A DNA stretch of 64,000 nucleotides from Halomonas sp. HAL1. Lineage in GTDB: Bacteria > Pseudomonadota > Gammaproteobacteria > Pseudomonadales > Halomonadaceae. The stretch spans positions 3,286,001 to 3,350,000 of the forward strand of contig NZ_CP130610.1 of assembly GCF_030544485.1 (NCBI RefSeq), in the 5' to 3' direction. A model generated the notes under the pieces. It saw only the letters and a list, made by a program, of their open reading frames with translations. It made no database searches and was not told the origin of the DNA. A program made the position numbers and the translations under genes. How positions within the stretch are numbered: the stretch's first letter is position 1; the number at the start of each line of letters is the position of its first letter. Positions 9,014 through 18,575 of this stretch are shown in pieces.

Positions 9014-11686
9014 TTAGCTAGTCAGCGGGTTAGGCTTATTGGCATCAATGCCATACTTCTTAAGCGCTTCACCAACGTGCTTACGATCAATCTCACCGCG
9101 ATCAGCTAGCGCACGCAGCGCGGCTACAGTGACGAAGTAGCGATCCACTTCGAAGAAGTAGCGCAACTTCTCGCGGGTATCTGAACGACCAAAGCCATCG
9201 GTACCCAATACAGTGTAGTCACCCGGCACCCAGGCGCGCACTTGGTCCGCATACAGTTTCATGTAATCGGTTGACGCGATCACCGGGCCATCGCGCCCTT
9301 CCAAGCACTTAGTGACATGGGGCTTATTAGCCTCCGCATCGGGGCTTAGGAAGGCTTCACGATCAAGCAGTAGCGCTTCACGACGCAGCTCGTTAAAGCT
9401 AGTCACGCTCCAGATATCGGCGCCGATGCCCCAATCGTTCTCAAGCAGGGTGGCAGCTTCTTCGACTTCGCGCAGAATCGTGCCAGAACCCAGCAGTTGA
9501 ACGCGGCCTTTGTCACCCTTGGTTTCGCGCAGCAGGTACATACCCTTGACGATATCGTCGGCCGGTACGTTCTCCAGCGCCGGGTGCTCGTAGTTCTCGT
9601 TCATCACCGTCAGGTAGTAGAAGCAGTTCTCCTTGTCGGTGAACATGCGCTTCAAACCATCCTGCAGAATCACTGCCACTTCATGAGCGTAGGTGGGGTC
9701 ATAGCTGCGGCAGTTGGGAATGGTGGAAGCCTGAATCAGGCTGTGACCATCCTGGTGCTGTAAACCTTCGCCGTTGAGCGTGGTGCGCCCCGCCGTGCCG
9801 CCGACCATAAAGCCGCGCGCCTGCAAATCGCCTGCCGCCCAGGCCAAATCGCCAATGCGCTGGAAGCCGAACATCGAGTAGTAGATGTAGAACGGCAGCA
9901 GCGTGACGTTGTTGTTGCTGTAAGAGGTTGCGGCAGCTATCCAGGCCGACATGGCGCCAGCTTCGGTAATGCCCTCTTCAAGGATCTGACCTTTCTGATC
10001 CTCGCGGTAGAACATGATCTGGCCTTTATCGACCGGCTCGTACTTCTGGCCTTCCGAGGTGTAGATACCCAATTGGCGGAACATACCTTCCATACCGAAG
10101 GTACGCGCTTCATCAGGGATGATCGGCACCACGTGCTTACCGAGTTTCTTATCTTTCACCAGGCCGTTCAGAACACGCACAAACGCCATGGTGGTGGAAA
10201 CTTCGCGCCCTTTCGAGCCACCCATTTGCGAGGCAAAGGTTTTATCTTCAAGGCTGGGAATCTCCAGCGCCTCAAAGTCGCTCTGACGGCTGGGCAAGTA
10301 ACCACCCAGGCGCTCGCGCTGCAGGTGCATGTACTTAAGCTCGGGAGAATCATCTTCCGGCTTGTAGTAGGGAACGTCTTTGAGCTGCTCATCGGTGATC
10401 GGAATACCAAAGCGATCGCGGAAGGTTTTGAGCGCTTCGTACTCCATGCTCTTAACCTGGTGCGCTTCGTTGGCCGCTTCACCATCGCCGCTACCCATGC
10501 CGTAACCTTTAACGGTATGGGCTAGGATGACAGTAGGCTTGCCGTTAGAGGTGTTAACCGCCTCGTGGTAGGCCGCATAAACCTTGAACGGATCGTGGCC
10601 GCCGCGGTTGAGCTTCCAGATATCTTCGTCAGAGAGGTCTTTGACCATCGCTTCGGTTTCTGGATATTTGCCAAAGAAGTGCTCGCGAGTGTACGCGCCA
10701 CCATTGGCTTTGTAGTTCTGGTATTCGCCGTCGACCGCTTCGTCCATGCGCTTCTGAAGGATGCCTTTCTTGTCCTTCTCGAACAGCGGATCCCAGTGGC
10801 GGCCCCAGACGACCTTGATCACGTTCCAGCCAGCGCCACGGAAGACGCCTTCGAACTCGTCCATCACTCGCGAGTTACCGCGTACAGGGCCGTCAAGGCG
10901 CTGCAGGTTACAGTTGATGACGAAGATCAGATTGTCGAGGTTTTCACGGCCCGCCAGCGAAATGGCGCCCAGGGATTCCGGCTCGTCGCACTCGCCGTCG
11001 CCCATGAAACACCAGATCTTGCGGTCATACATGTCTTTCAGCTCACGGTGATGCAGGTACTTCATCACGTGCGCTTGATAAATTGCCTGAATCGGCCCAA
11101 GACCCATAGAAACCGTGGGGAACTGCCAATAGTCAGGCATCAGCCACGGGTGCGGGTAGGAAGAGAGACCATCACCATCGACTTCCTGGCGGAACTTGTC
11201 CATCTGCGCTTCACTCAGGCGACCTTCCAAATAGGAACGGGCGTAAATGCCTGGTGCCACATGGCCTTGGATATACACCAAGTCACCAGCAAAATCGCCT
11301 TGGGGCGCGCGGAAGAAGTGGTTAAAGCCTACGTCGTACAACGTGGCAGACGACATGAAGCTGGCAATGTGGCCGCCCAGGCCAGGCTTGGCGCGGTTGT
11401 TACGAATCACCTGTGCGATGGCGTTGTAACGGATCAAGGAGCGAATACGACGCTCCATGAACAGGTCGCCAGGCATCGGTGCTTCGCGGTGAACCGGGAT
11501 CGTATTACGGTGCGGGGTTGTCACCGAGAAGGGCACCTTCATGCCGTCCCGGCGCAGGCGATCCGCCAGGCGGGTCATCAGGTAGCGGGCACGATCTTCG
11601 CCCTCACGATCCAATACCGATTCTAGGGAATCAATCCATTCCGTAGTTTCGATCGGATCGAGATCTTCTCTTGTCTCCAGACTCAT
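9014..11686 (-). CDS. aceE: pyruvate dehydrogenase E1 component, homodimeric
   Basis: Thiamine-diphosphate enzyme that decarboxylates pyruvate and acetylates the E2 lipoyl groups. 890 residues, matching the 885-890 typical of homodimeric AceE. The ThDP-binding motif GDGECDEPES (about residues 230-239) with its downstream NCNLQRLDGPVRGN segment is clear. The ATG at 11686 has GGAGA 8 nt upstream. First gene of aceE-aceF; a 400-bp leader separates it from ampD, containing a possible operator (11845-11859). Confidence 0.98.
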   Translation of the reverse strand: MSLETREDLDPIETTEWIDSLESVLDREGEDRARYLMTRLADRLRRDGMKVPFSVTTPHRNTIPVHREAPMPGDLFMERRIRSLIRYNAIAQVIRNNRAKPGLGGHIASFMSSATLYDVGFNHFFRAPQGDFAGDLVYIQGHVAPGIYARSYLEGRLSEAQMDKFRQEVDGDGLSSYPHPWLMPDYWQFPTVSMGLGPIQAIYQAHVMKYLHHRELKDMYDRKIWCFMGDGECDEPESLGAISLAGRENLDNLIFVINCNLQRLDGPVRGNSRVMDEFEGVFRGAGWNVIKVVWGRHWDPLFEKDKKGILQKRMDEAVDGEYQNYKANGGAYTREHFFGKYPETEAMVKDLSDEDIWKLNRGGHDPFKVYAAYHEAVNTSNGKPTVILAHTVKGYGMGSGDGEAANEAHQVKSMEYEALKTFRDRFGIPITDEQLKDVPYYKPEDDSPELKYMHLQRERLGGYLPSRQSDFEALEIPSLEDKTFASQMGGSKGREVSTTMAFVRVLNGLVKDKKLGKHVVPIIPDEARTFGMEGMFRQLGIYTSEGQKYEPVDKGQIMFYREDQKGQILEEGITEAGAMSAWIAAATSYSNNNVTLLPFYIYYSMFGFQRIGDLAWAAGDLQARGFMVGGTAGRTTLNGEGLQHQDGHSLIQASTIPNCRSYDPTYAHEVAVILQDGLKRMFTDKENCFYYLTVMNENYEHPALENVPADDIVKGMYLLRETKGDKGRVQLLGSGTILREVEEAATLLENDWGIGADIWSVTSFNELRREALLLDREAFLSPDAEANKPHVTKCLEGRDGPVIASTDYMKLYADQVRAWVPGDYTVLGTDGFGRSDTREKLRYFFEVDRYFVTVAALRALADRGEIDRKHVGEALKKYGIDANKPNPLTS

Positions 11687-12088
11687 AGAGGTCTCTCCGA
11701 ATGACGATAAATGACAATTAGCCCCGCTACCCTAATGGGCCTGGGGCGGCGGTGTGGAAGTCCACCACGCGCCAACATTCAGCCGGTGAATAAACGCCGG
11801 ATAGGGGTTTTAGCTCTACATTCAACAAGCTACGTGCCGTTTTATGTAGTAAAGCTACACAAATGTCGTAAAAGTTAGCCTTTTGTATAGGGGAAGATAC
11901 CGCAAAGTCGTCACGCTGCCAATTCTGTCGGGGCGGAAAAGCCTATCGAAAACAAACTATTGCACTGCAACATAAGCAAATTACAGACCTCATTCTTCAG
12001 TATCAAATAAGCCAACAATTGTAATTAAACTACTGTTTTATTGCTTTGTTATTGAAGCACTTAGTTATTAAAACACCTAATCTAACCA
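11687..12088. promoter_or_regulatory. 402-bp gene-free region upstream of aceE
   Basis: No convincing open frame. The half nearer ampD (about 11940-12088) is AT-rich. On the minus strand a possible sigma70 promoter reads TTTACG, 18 nt, TACATA (about 11840-11870), and the palindrome TGTAGCTTTACTACA (11845-11859) overlaps its -10. A second GTAGCTT copy occurs at about 11827-11833. These would fit control of aceE by a dimeric repressor; the classic PdhR site of E. coli is not recognisable here. No clear U-rich terminator for ampD is visible. Confidence 0.35.
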
Positions 12089-12706
12089 CTACTTCTCAGC
12101 CTGTGACGTTAACCGCTGCTGGAAATACACCCAGTCAAACGCTGGGCCTGGATCTGTTTTGCGCAGCGGCGCGACATGGGCGTGGCTGGTGATACGACGG
12201 CTATTCAGCCGTGGGTAGCGCGCCATTAGCCAGATCGTTGCTTCTACCAAGGCTTTGTACTGAGCTTTGGTGTAGGGGGTAATGTCGTCCCCTTCAAGCT
12301 CAATGCCTACCGAGAAGCTGTTAAGCGCTGTTCGCCTTTTCAGCTGGTGGGCATCCCACCAGCAGGAGCGCCCGGCGTGCCATGCGCGCTGATCCGTATC
12401 AACAAATTGAACGCACTCTCCATCGCGACGTATTAGCAGGTGCGCAGAGACTCTCAGATGGGTTATTTCAGCGAAAAAGGGATGTTCATCGGCTACCAGC
12501 TGATTGGTAAACAGCGCTTCGATAGCATCACCGCTAAACACGCCTGGGGGCAGACTGATCGCATGCAGTATCAGCAGCGAGACTTCGTCGCTTGGGCGAG
12601 CGTCGCAGTTGGGTGAGACCACGTGCCGAGCGCCTTCCCACCAGCCACTTAACGGTTGTTTCTCTTCCACGCGCACGCTCTCCTCTATATTAGCGCTCTC
12701 TTTCAC
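12089..12706 (-). CDS. ampD: 1,6-anhydro-N-acetylmuramyl-L-alanine amidase AmpD
   Basis: Cytoplasmic zinc amidase of peptidoglycan recycling, cleaving anhydromuropeptides; its loss derepresses AmpC in some bacteria. Family blocks: LLILHAISLPPGVF (zinc-ligand His near residue 48), FFAEITHLRVSAHLLIRRDGE, RAWHAG, SVGIELEG and the C-terminal KTDPGPAFDW with its catalytic/zinc region. The open frame begins with GTG at 12706; two further in-frame GTGs 10 and 12 codons downstream lie after GAGGAG and would give a length closer to E. coli AmpD, so the start is uncertain. Divergent from nadC, an arrangement also known in Pseudomonas. Confidence 0.93.
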   Translation of the reverse strand: MKESANIEESVRVEEKQPLSGWWEGARHVVSPNCDARPSDEVSLLILHAISLPPGVFSGDAIEALFTNQLVADEHPFFAEITHLRVSAHLLIRRDGECVQFVDTDQRAWHAGRSCWWDAHQLKRRTALNSFSVGIELEGDDITPYTKAQYKALVEATIWLMARYPRLNSRRITSHAHVAPLRKTDPGPAFDWVYFQQRLTSQAEK

Positions 12707-12763
12707 TGCTCATTTTCACTATAATACCGGTCACACTTGACGACGTTCTGAGAACTCACTGCC

Positions 12764-13618
12764 ATGCATTATCAATCCGCTCTTGCAGAAGAAATCCGCG
12801 CCAGCGCTGCTCGTCTGCTAGCCGAAGACGTGGGCCCAGGTGATATTACCGCGCAATTGATCCCTGAACACCAGTGGGCCAGCGCCGATGTGATTACCCG
12901 TGAAGCCGCGGTGCTGTGCGGTGCACCTTGGGTGGATGAGCTGTTTCGCCGCCTGGATAACCGAGTAAGCCTGAACTGGCACGCCGCTGATGGCGATAGA
13001 CTTGAGGCTGGCCAGTGTTTTTTAACCCTGGAAGGCCCCGCCCGCATACTGCTCACCGGCGAGCGTGCGGCGCTTAACGTGCTGCAAACGCTGTCTGCCA
13101 CTGCGACTGCCACCCGTGCTTATGTCGACCTGATTGAAGGTACTGGCGTGCGCCTGCTCGATACCCGCAAAACGCTACCCGGCATGCGCTTGGCGCAAAA
13201 ATATGCGGTCACCTGCGGTGGCGGCCATAACCACCGCATTGGTCTATGGGACGCGTTTTTGATCAAAGAGAACCACATTGCCGCCTGTGGGGGCATTCAA
13301 GCAGCCGTTGCACAAGCACGCAAGCTGGCCAGTGACCTCCCAGTGGAAGTGGAAGTAGAAACTTTTGAAGAGCTGGATCAGGCGTTGGCAGCGGGTGCCG
13401 ACATTATTATGCTCGACAACTTCGCCATTGAAGACCTGCACGTTGCGGTAGAAATTAACGGCGGCAGAGCCACCCTGGAAGCATCAGGCAATGTGGACGA
13501 CGCTACGCTACGGGCAATCGCCAACACCGGCGTTGACTGTATCTCTAGCGGTGCGCTAACCAAGGATATCGCCTCAATCGACCTATCGATGCGCATTACC
13601 CGCAGCTATAGCGTGTAG
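12764..13618 (+). CDS. nadC: nicotinate-nucleotide pyrophosphorylase (carboxylating)
   Basis: Quinolinate phosphoribosyltransferase: quinolinate + PRPP to nicotinate mononucleotide, the third step of de novo NAD synthesis (nadA is also in this window, at 23.1-24.2 kb). 284 residues. Visible blocks: [14 protein letters not shown] near the N-terminus, [18 protein letters not shown] (about residues 129-146), [20 protein letters not shown], and the phosphate-binding [11 protein letters not shown] / [11 protein letters not shown] region of the C-terminal barrel. Full length with a normal start. Confidence 0.97.
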   Translation: MHYQSALAEEIRASAARLLAEDVGPGDITAQLIPEHQWASADVITREAAVLCGAPWVDELFRRLDNRVSLNWHAADGDRLEAGQCFLTLEGPARILLTGERAALNVLQTLSATATATRAYVDLIEGTGVRLLDTRKTLPGMRLAQKYAVTCGGGHNHRIGLWDAFLIKENHIAACGGIQAAVAQARKLASDLPVEVEVETFEELDQALAAGADIIMLDNFAIEDLHVAVEINGGRATLEASGNVDDATLRAIANTGVDCISSGALTKDIASIDLSMRITRSYSV

Positions 13619-13624
13619 GTAGAC

Positions 13625-14149
13625 TTACGTTTCCACGGCGTTAAGTGCCTTGGAAAGTCGATACCGCTTGAGCGATTCACCACTGCGCTCCACCCACTGC
13701 TCGCCGTGGTTTTCCCAGCCGCGGCGCATTAGACGCTCGTAAAGCATCGAACTGGCCTCAATCTCCACCTTGCCTTTGCCCTGTTCGAGCAGCATACGCT
13801 CAGCGTGAACCAGCAACGTGGTGCCAATGCCACGCCCAGCAAGAGAAGGCCAGACATAGAGCGTTTCAATCCGCCCGGCATCTAAATCTACTTCCAAAAA
13901 CCCCACGCAGCGTCCATCACAGGTAGCAATTAACGTGGTATACAGCGCTTGCCGCACTGCCCAGGCACTGCCTTCACGGGGTAGCGCTTGCGCCCATGCC
14001 CGCCGCTCATCCAGCGTATAGTGGGTAGCAGCCCCTTGCATGACGGCGTGGTAAAACACTTCTGCCTGATCGGCGGCATCGCGTGCCAGTGCCGCGCGAT
14101 ACATAACCCGCGCACTCGTTGGCGCTTGCTGCTCATCGCTATTACTCAT
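13625..14149 (-). CDS. GNAT family N-acetyltransferase
   Basis: 174 residues. The acetyl-CoA pyrophosphate-binding loop GRGIGTTLLVHAERML (about residues 113-128) follows a beta-strand IETLYVWPSLA, the usual GNAT motif A/B arrangement; the C-terminal LYERLMRRGWEN fits the Y-containing motif of the fold. The substrate cannot be told from sequence. The ATG at 14149 has AGAGGTGACGC upstream. It converges on nadC with 6 bp between the two stops, leaving no room for a separate terminator. Confidence 0.85.
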   Translation of the reverse strand: MSNSDEQQAPTSARVMYRAALARDAADQAEVFYHAVMQGAATHYTLDERRAWAQALPREGSAWAVRQALYTTLIATCDGRCVGFLEVDLDAGRIETLYVWPSLAGRGIGTTLLVHAERMLLEQGKGKVEIEASSMLYERLMRRGWENHGEQWVERSGESLKRYRLSKALNAVET

Positions 14150-14313
14150 GCGTCACCTCTGCACTGTTCAGCTAACATTTGGTCAATGCCTATTCAAGCA
14201 AGACCTCTTCGATCACGCCGCTTTAGATCACACTCTATTTGGTCACGCTTAAGCCATCGGCTGCTTTATACTGTTTTATACTACGCCAATAAATCCTAGC
14301 AAAAGGCAGTGTG

Positions 14314-15051
14314 ATGGACGATGCCCCTAACAGCGAGCACTTTACGCTATCGCCCATTGGCCACATGGTCAGCGACTACCCTGACAAATTCGGCATTCCG
14401 CGCCAACCAGGGCTCGCACCCGCGGCTAACGCCAAGCTTGTGCTCACCGCACCCTACAATGACCCTCTCGCCGTGCGTGGTTTAGAAGACTTCAGCCACC
14501 TGTGGTTAAGCTTTATATTTCATCAAAGCCCGCAACGCTGGTCGCCGCTGGTGAGGCCGCCACGGTTGGGCGGTAATAAAAAAGTGGGCGTTTTTGCCAG
14601 CCGTAGCACCCATCGCCCTAATCGTCTGGGGCTATCACTGGTAAGGCTAGTCGGTATCGACACTCAGCAAGGCGTCGTTTTGGCGTTACAGGGCTGCGAC
14701 TTAGTGAGCGGCACGCCGGTGGTTGATATCAAACCCTACTTGCCCTGGGCTGAATCTCAGCCTGATGCAAAGGCTGGTTTTGCGCCACAGACGCCGTCAC
14801 TGTTGGCGGTGTCGTTTCACCCAGCGGCACTGGACACCCTCACCCAACGCTCAGACAGCGCCACGCTGCATGCATTAATTGAGCAAGTACTAAGCCAGGA
14901 CCCACGGCCCGCCTATAAGCAAAAAGAGTTAGCGTCTGATCGACTTTACGGGGTACGCCTGCGCGATGTAGACGTTAAGTTTCGTCAGCGCCAACAAGGC
15001 GAAGCCACCACCTTAGAGGTGATGGCTATCGAACCTTACGACGAGCGATAA
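14314..15051 (+). CDS. trmO: tRNA (N6-threonylcarbamoyladenosine(37)-N6)-methyltransferase TrmO
   Basis: SAM-dependent methylation of t6A37 to m6t6A37 in certain tRNAs. 245 residues. Family features: SPIGHMVSDYPDKFGIPRQP at the N-terminus, GLEDFSHLWLSFIFH, the RPPRLGGNKKVGVFASRSTH / HRPNRLGLSLVRL segment and DIKPYLPW. The ATG at 14314 is chosen over the GTG immediately before it (14311) because AAGG is then about 6 nt away. Functionally linked to tsaB in this window, which helps make the t6A substrate. Converges with purC. Confidence 0.93.
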   Translation: MDDAPNSEHFTLSPIGHMVSDYPDKFGIPRQPGLAPAANAKLVLTAPYNDPLAVRGLEDFSHLWLSFIFHQSPQRWSPLVRPPRLGGNKKVGVFASRSTHRPNRLGLSLVRLVGIDTQQGVVLALQGCDLVSGTPVVDIKPYLPWAESQPDAKAGFAPQTPSLLAVSFHPAALDTLTQRSDSATLHALIEQVLSQDPRPAYKQKELASDRLYGVRLRDVDVKFRQRQQGEATTLEVMAIEPYDER

Positions 15052-15066
15052 AACAATGATGACGTT

Positions 15067-15783
15067 TTAAGCGGGAAAGGTAATACCCAGGCGGCGACCA
15101 ACTTCTTCATACGCCTCAATCACGCCGCCCAACCCCTGGCGGAAGCGATCCTTATCCAGTTTTTCACGGGTGTTAGCGTCCCAAAGGCGGCAACCATCCG
15201 GCGAGAACTCATCCCCCAATACCACCTCACCCTTGAAGACACCAAACTCAAGCTTGTAATCCACCAGCAGCATATCGCCCTCGGCAAACAGCGCTTTGAG
15301 GATATGGTTAACCTTGAAGGTCAATGCTTTCATTTTGGCGAGCTGCTCGGGCGTTGCCCAACCGAAGGTCTCCGCCAACGACTCGTTAATCATCGGGTCG
15401 CCCTTCTCGTCGTTCTTCAAGAACAGCTCGAAGGTAGGCGGTGTTAGTGCAATACCCTCTTCCACACCTAACCGTTTTACCAAACCACCGGCGGCGATAT
15501 TGCGCACTACGCACTCCACCGGGATCATCTGCATTTTTTTGACCAGACTCTCCGTATTGGAGAGCTGTTTTTCAAAGTGAGTGGGAATGCCCGCTTCCTG
15601 CAGCCGCTCCATAATGAAGGCGTTAAAGATGTTATTGACCATTCCCTTACGGGCCAGCGACTCCACTTTTTTGCCATCGAAGGCGCTGGTGTCATCACGA
15701 AAGTTAAGCACCAACAAATCCGGATCGTCGGTGGTATACACAGATTTCGCCTTACCGGCGTAGAGTTCTTGGCGCTTTTCCAT
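15067..15783 (-). CDS. purC: phosphoribosylaminoimidazole-succinocarboxamide synthase (SAICAR synthetase)
   Basis: ATP-dependent condensation of CAIR with aspartate in de novo purine synthesis; purL of the same pathway lies at 29.8 kb. 238 residues, as in E. coli (237). Blocks: [19 protein letters not shown] at the N-terminus, [33 protein letters not shown] and [13 protein letters not shown]. The ATG at 15783 with ACGGAG 6 nt upstream is preferred to an in-frame start 21 bp earlier. bamC lies directly upstream on the same strand, 32 bp away, and dapA before that. Confidence 0.97.
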   Translation of the reverse strand: MEKRQELYAGKAKSVYTTDDPDLLVLNFRDDTSAFDGKKVESLARKGMVNNIFNAFIMERLQEAGIPTHFEKQLSNTESLVKKMQMIPVECVVRNIAAGGLVKRLGVEEGIALTPPTFELFLKNDEKGDPMINESLAETFGWATPEQLAKMKALTFKVNHILKALFAEGDMLLVDYKLEFGVFKGEVVLGDEFSPDGCRLWDANTREKLDKDRFRQGLGGVIEAYEEVGRRLGITFPA

Positions 15784-15815
15784 AGGGGCTCCGTAAGGGA
15801 TCAAGGGTCAATAAA

Positions 15816-16799
15816 TTAACGTAAATAACCGGAGACACGCTCAAGCAGCTCGCGCTGATCATCGGCGCTGAATGCCCGTTCGCTGGCGTTGATGGCACGC
15901 AGGATCGTCTTGTCGCCATCAGGCTGTAGGGCAAGGCGGATCTCTTGGGACATCTTGCGTACGTCCGCGCTGAACACGATTTGCAGCGGGTTACGATTGC
16001 GCTCGGTTTCGGTCATATATTCAACCAGGAACTCGTGGCTACTGGGGTCAGAGGCAAGCAAGTCGCGCTGTCCTTCCTGAGCAAAATCCAGTTCAAGATA
16101 ATGGTTCAGTTCAGCCCATACGCGGTCTACCGGCTGCGGAATAACCACTTCCCACTCTTCACCCTGCTGGCGAACTTGTAACGTTTGCTCATCGGTAAGG
16201 CGCTGAGCGGTCCAGGAAGATGACACGCTGGCAGAAGCGCTGCGTGCACTTAGATGGCTTTCCAGTGCGTCCAGACAGCTAGTCATGGTTTGCCCACCGC
16301 TTTCACAGCGAACTTCGCTACTGCCTGCGCGCAGCGCACTCTGCAGGCGTATTTCCCCCTGGGACGTCACGATAACGCCCTGAGAAGCGCTGCTCTGCAG
16401 CACATTCAGCTGCCGGCTGCGTACAAACTCTTCCAACTGCGGCCACACCGTACCGGTGTCGGCGGCCACCACTAGCCAAGTTTGATCACCGACTTCGCGG
16501 CGCTCAACGTACTCAGGCTCTAAGCCACTGCCAATAGCCAGTGATTGGGGCGGACGAATTTCTGCCGCTTCGTCAAGCCGTGTCCCTTGGGTGGCGGCTT
16601 GAGGAACCGGCAGCGCATCGCGGTAACGTTGGGTATTACGGGTCTCTGGTAACACCAACGGAGGCGCCGGAGCAGCCTCGGTGTAGTCCAGGTTACGGTC
16701 GTGGTAAAAACCATCCCGTGCGCAACCAGAGAGCGCGACAGCCGCTGCGAGTGCCAGCGGAACCCATTTAAGCGCACGTATTTCAAGCACAGAGCTCAT
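15816..16799 (-). CDS. bamC: outer membrane assembly lipoprotein BamC
   Basis: Lipoprotein of the BAM complex, which inserts beta-barrel proteins into the outer membrane. 327 residues with a type II signal: hydrophobic stretch VPLALAAAVALSGC with the lipidated cysteine at about residue 26. Two BamC-type domains follow (about 85-190 and 210-320). The ATG at 16799 has AAGGTGG at good spacing; a TTG 3 bp earlier is too close to it. Lies between dapA and purC, the arrangement (nlpB) known from other gammaproteobacteria. Confidence 0.9.
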   Translation of the reverse strand: MSSVLEIRALKWVPLALAAAVALSGCARDGFYHDRNLDYTEAAPAPPLVLPETRNTQRYRDALPVPQAATQGTRLDEAAEIRPPQSLAIGSGLEPEYVERREVGDQTWLVVAADTGTVWPQLEEFVRSRQLNVLQSSASQGVIVTSQGEIRLQSALRAGSSEVRCESGGQTMTSCLDALESHLSARSASASVSSSWTAQRLTDEQTLQVRQQGEEWEVVIPQPVDRVWAELNHYLELDFAQEGQRDLLASDPSSHEFLVEYMTETERNRNPLQIVFSADVRKMSQEIRLALQPDGDKTILRAINASERAFSADDQRELLERVSGYLR

Positions 16800-16826
16800 C
16801 AAGCCACCTTAAGTCAACAAATCAGG

Positions 16827-16857
16827 TACCCAGCTCAACTTATCGCTGAGCTGGGTA
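16827..16857 (-). terminator. hairpin between dapA and bamC
   Basis: An 11-bp perfect inverted repeat (TACCCAGCTCA and its complement) with a 9-nt loop lies 20 bp past the dapA stop and ends 28 bp before bamC. The minus strand continues as a moderately T-rich sequence without a real U-run. It may reduce readthrough from dapA into bamC-purC. Confidence 0.45.
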
Positions 16858-16877
16858 GCAAAGGGTATTGCGCCAGG

Positions 16878-17762
16878 TTACTCCTCTACGACGCCTGCCA
16901 TCTGCAGCGCTTCGCTCACCGTGGCGTGGTACTTTTCAGACAGCCAGGTTAGCGGTAAACGAAGGCCTGCGTCCGCATAACCCATGCGATTAAGCGCCCA
17001 CTTCACGGGAATAGGATTCGACTCTATGCCCAAATTGGTGTGTAGCGGCATCAGACGGGTATTAATCTGGTGGGCTTTATCAGCATCACCGGCCACGGCA
17101 GCGGTGCACAGATCATGCATCGCCCGTGGGGCAACATTCGCCGTCACGGAGATATCGCCATGGCCACCCATCAACATAAAGTCACAGGCGGTCGCATCGT
17201 CGCCGGAGTAGAGCATAAAGCCACTGCCCTTTAGACGTGAGATTAGATCTTCCGCACGCTCCAGGTTCCCTGTAGCGTCTTTCAAACCAATAATATTATC
17301 GACATCGGCCAAGCGTAAGACGGTCTCGTTGTAGAGGTCAGAGCAGGTACGGCCCGGCACGTTATACAGAATCACCGGCAGTTTGCTGCCTTCCGCGACC
17401 GCTTTAAAGTGCTGATACAGGCCTTCCTGGGTGGGCTTATTGTAGTAAGGGCACACTGACAAGCAGTAATCGGCCCCGACTTCCCCGGCGTAACGCGCCA
17501 GCTCAACCGCCTCAGAAGTGGCGTTAGCCCCCGTCCCTGCGATAACCGGAATACGACCATTGACCTCTTCGACAACGCTGCGAATCACATCAAAGTGCTC
17601 CGCGAAGGACATGGTAGTAGGTTCGCCCGTCGTGCCAGCAGCCACAATGCCATCGGTGCCATTTTCGAGATGGAAGTTCACCAGACGACGAAGCGCCTCC
17701 CAGTCGATGTCGCCATTGACCTTCATAGGCGTCGCCAGGGCGACAATGCTGCCTGTGATCAT
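16878..17762 (-). CDS. dapA: 4-hydroxy-tetrahydrodipicolinate synthase
   Basis: Condenses pyruvate with aspartate semialdehyde, the first committed step of lysine and diaminopimelate synthesis. 294 residues from the ATG at 17762 (AGGA 8 nt upstream; a GTG 15 bp earlier is rejected). With this start the catalytic residues fall at the family positions: Thr44-Thr45, Tyr133, Arg138 and the Schiff-base Lys161 (GLKDATG). The 283-bp gap to bcp does not contain gcvR, which lies between these genes in Pseudomonas. Confidence 0.97.
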   Translation of the reverse strand: MITGSIVALATPMKVNGDIDWEALRRLVNFHLENGTDGIVAAGTTGEPTTMSFAEHFDVIRSVVEEVNGRIPVIAGTGANATSEAVELARYAGEVGADYCLSVCPYYNKPTQEGLYQHFKAVAEGSKLPVILYNVPGRTCSDLYNETVLRLADVDNIIGLKDATGNLERAEDLISRLKGSGFMLYSGDDATACDFMLMGGHGDISVTANVAPRAMHDLCTAAVAGDADKAHQINTRLMPLHTNLGIESNPIPVKWALNRMGYADAGLRLPLTWLSEKYHATVSEALQMAGVVEE

Positions 17763-18045
17763 CCGTTTATTCCTCACCAGCCAAAGTGTGATATCAACTA
17801 TCTGTGTTTTAAGTGCTATGTATTTTACGTGCTATGTCTTTAGCAAACTGGGCGCCATCGCGATACTTTGTATAAGGCGCTGGCGTTCCACAGAGAGCAA
17901 ATGGTACTCAGGCGATTCGAGCCTGTACAGCGTAAAGCGGTGCAAGTTTGTCACCGGCCTGGTTTGAGCTTTGACAACTGCCCCTGGCTTACGTGTAATC
18001 GCGCGTGACTACTAATCTTAACACCCACCCTCAAAAGGACGCCTT

Positions 18046-18522
18046 ATGTCTGTTGAAATTGGTCAACCCGTTGCTGACTTTTCCGCTACTGCAACTGGTG
18101 ATTCCACCGTGACGCTATCGGAACTGCGCGGCAAACAAGTGGTTATTTATTTCTACCCCAAAGCCAGCACCCCAGGCTGCACCACCGAGGGGGGTGACTT
18201 TCGCGACCGTAAAACCGCCTTCGATGCTGCCAATACGGTCATCCTCGGCGTCTCTCGCGACGGCCTACGTGCGCAGGAGAACTTTAAAGCCAAACAGGAT
18301 TTTAATTTTGATCTTATCTCTGACAAGGACGAAAACGTCTGCACGCTGTTTGACGTTATCAAGCTCAAGAAAATGTACGGCAAGGAGCATCTCGGCATAG
18401 AGCGCAGCACCTTCTTGATTGATAAAGAGGGCAAGCTCGCCAACGAATGGCGTGGTGTTAAGGTGCCTGGTCATGTTGATGAGGTACTCGCCGCGGCTGA
18501 ACAACTTAACGCTGCCAGTTAA
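18046..18522 (+). CDS. bcp: thiol peroxidase, Bcp/PrxQ-type peroxiredoxin
   Basis: Reduces peroxides using thioredoxin. 158 residues. Peroxidatic Cys45 lies in the motif YPKASTPGCTTEG. The second cysteine found five residues later in E. coli Bcp is Gly50 here; a third cysteine, Cys99, is retained. The protein is therefore either a 1-Cys enzyme or uses another resolving thiol. ATG at 18046 with AAAAGGA upstream. Conserved neighbour of dapA and of the PerM-like gene. Confidence 0.93.
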   Translation: MSVEIGQPVADFSATATGDSTVTLSELRGKQVVIYFYPKASTPGCTTEGGDFRDRKTAFDAANTVILGVSRDGLRAQENFKAKQDFNFDLISDKDENVCTLFDVIKLKKMYGKEHLGIERSTFLIDKEGKLANEWRGVKVPGHVDEVLAAAEQLNAAS

Positions 18523-18529
18523 CCCCTAT

Positions 18530-18557
18530 GCCCGCGCTGAGGATACCCAGCGCGGGC
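18530..18557. terminator. convergent hairpin between bcp and the PerM-like gene
   Basis: GCCCGCGCTG, an 8-nt loop, then CAGCGCGGGC: a perfect 10-bp stem in the 53-bp gap between two convergent stops. It can act in either direction; no strong U-run on either side. Confidence 0.6.
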
Positions 18558-18575
18558 CGTATTTAAGCGCCACGC

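Noticed and set aside
10565..11626. Plus-strand open frame (353 codons) opposite aceE
   Set aside because: Shadow of aceE with no recognisable domain or ribosome binding site.
12707..12763. Promoter elements in the ampD/nadC gap (TATAAT-like at about 12720)
   Set aside because: The gap is 57 bp, and the TATAAT-like string lacks a -35 at suitable spacing for either gene; not firm enough to annotate.
17763..18045. A missed gcvR-type gene between dapA and bcp
   Set aside because: The 283-bp gap has no open frame of suitable length on either strand; gcvR is simply not here.
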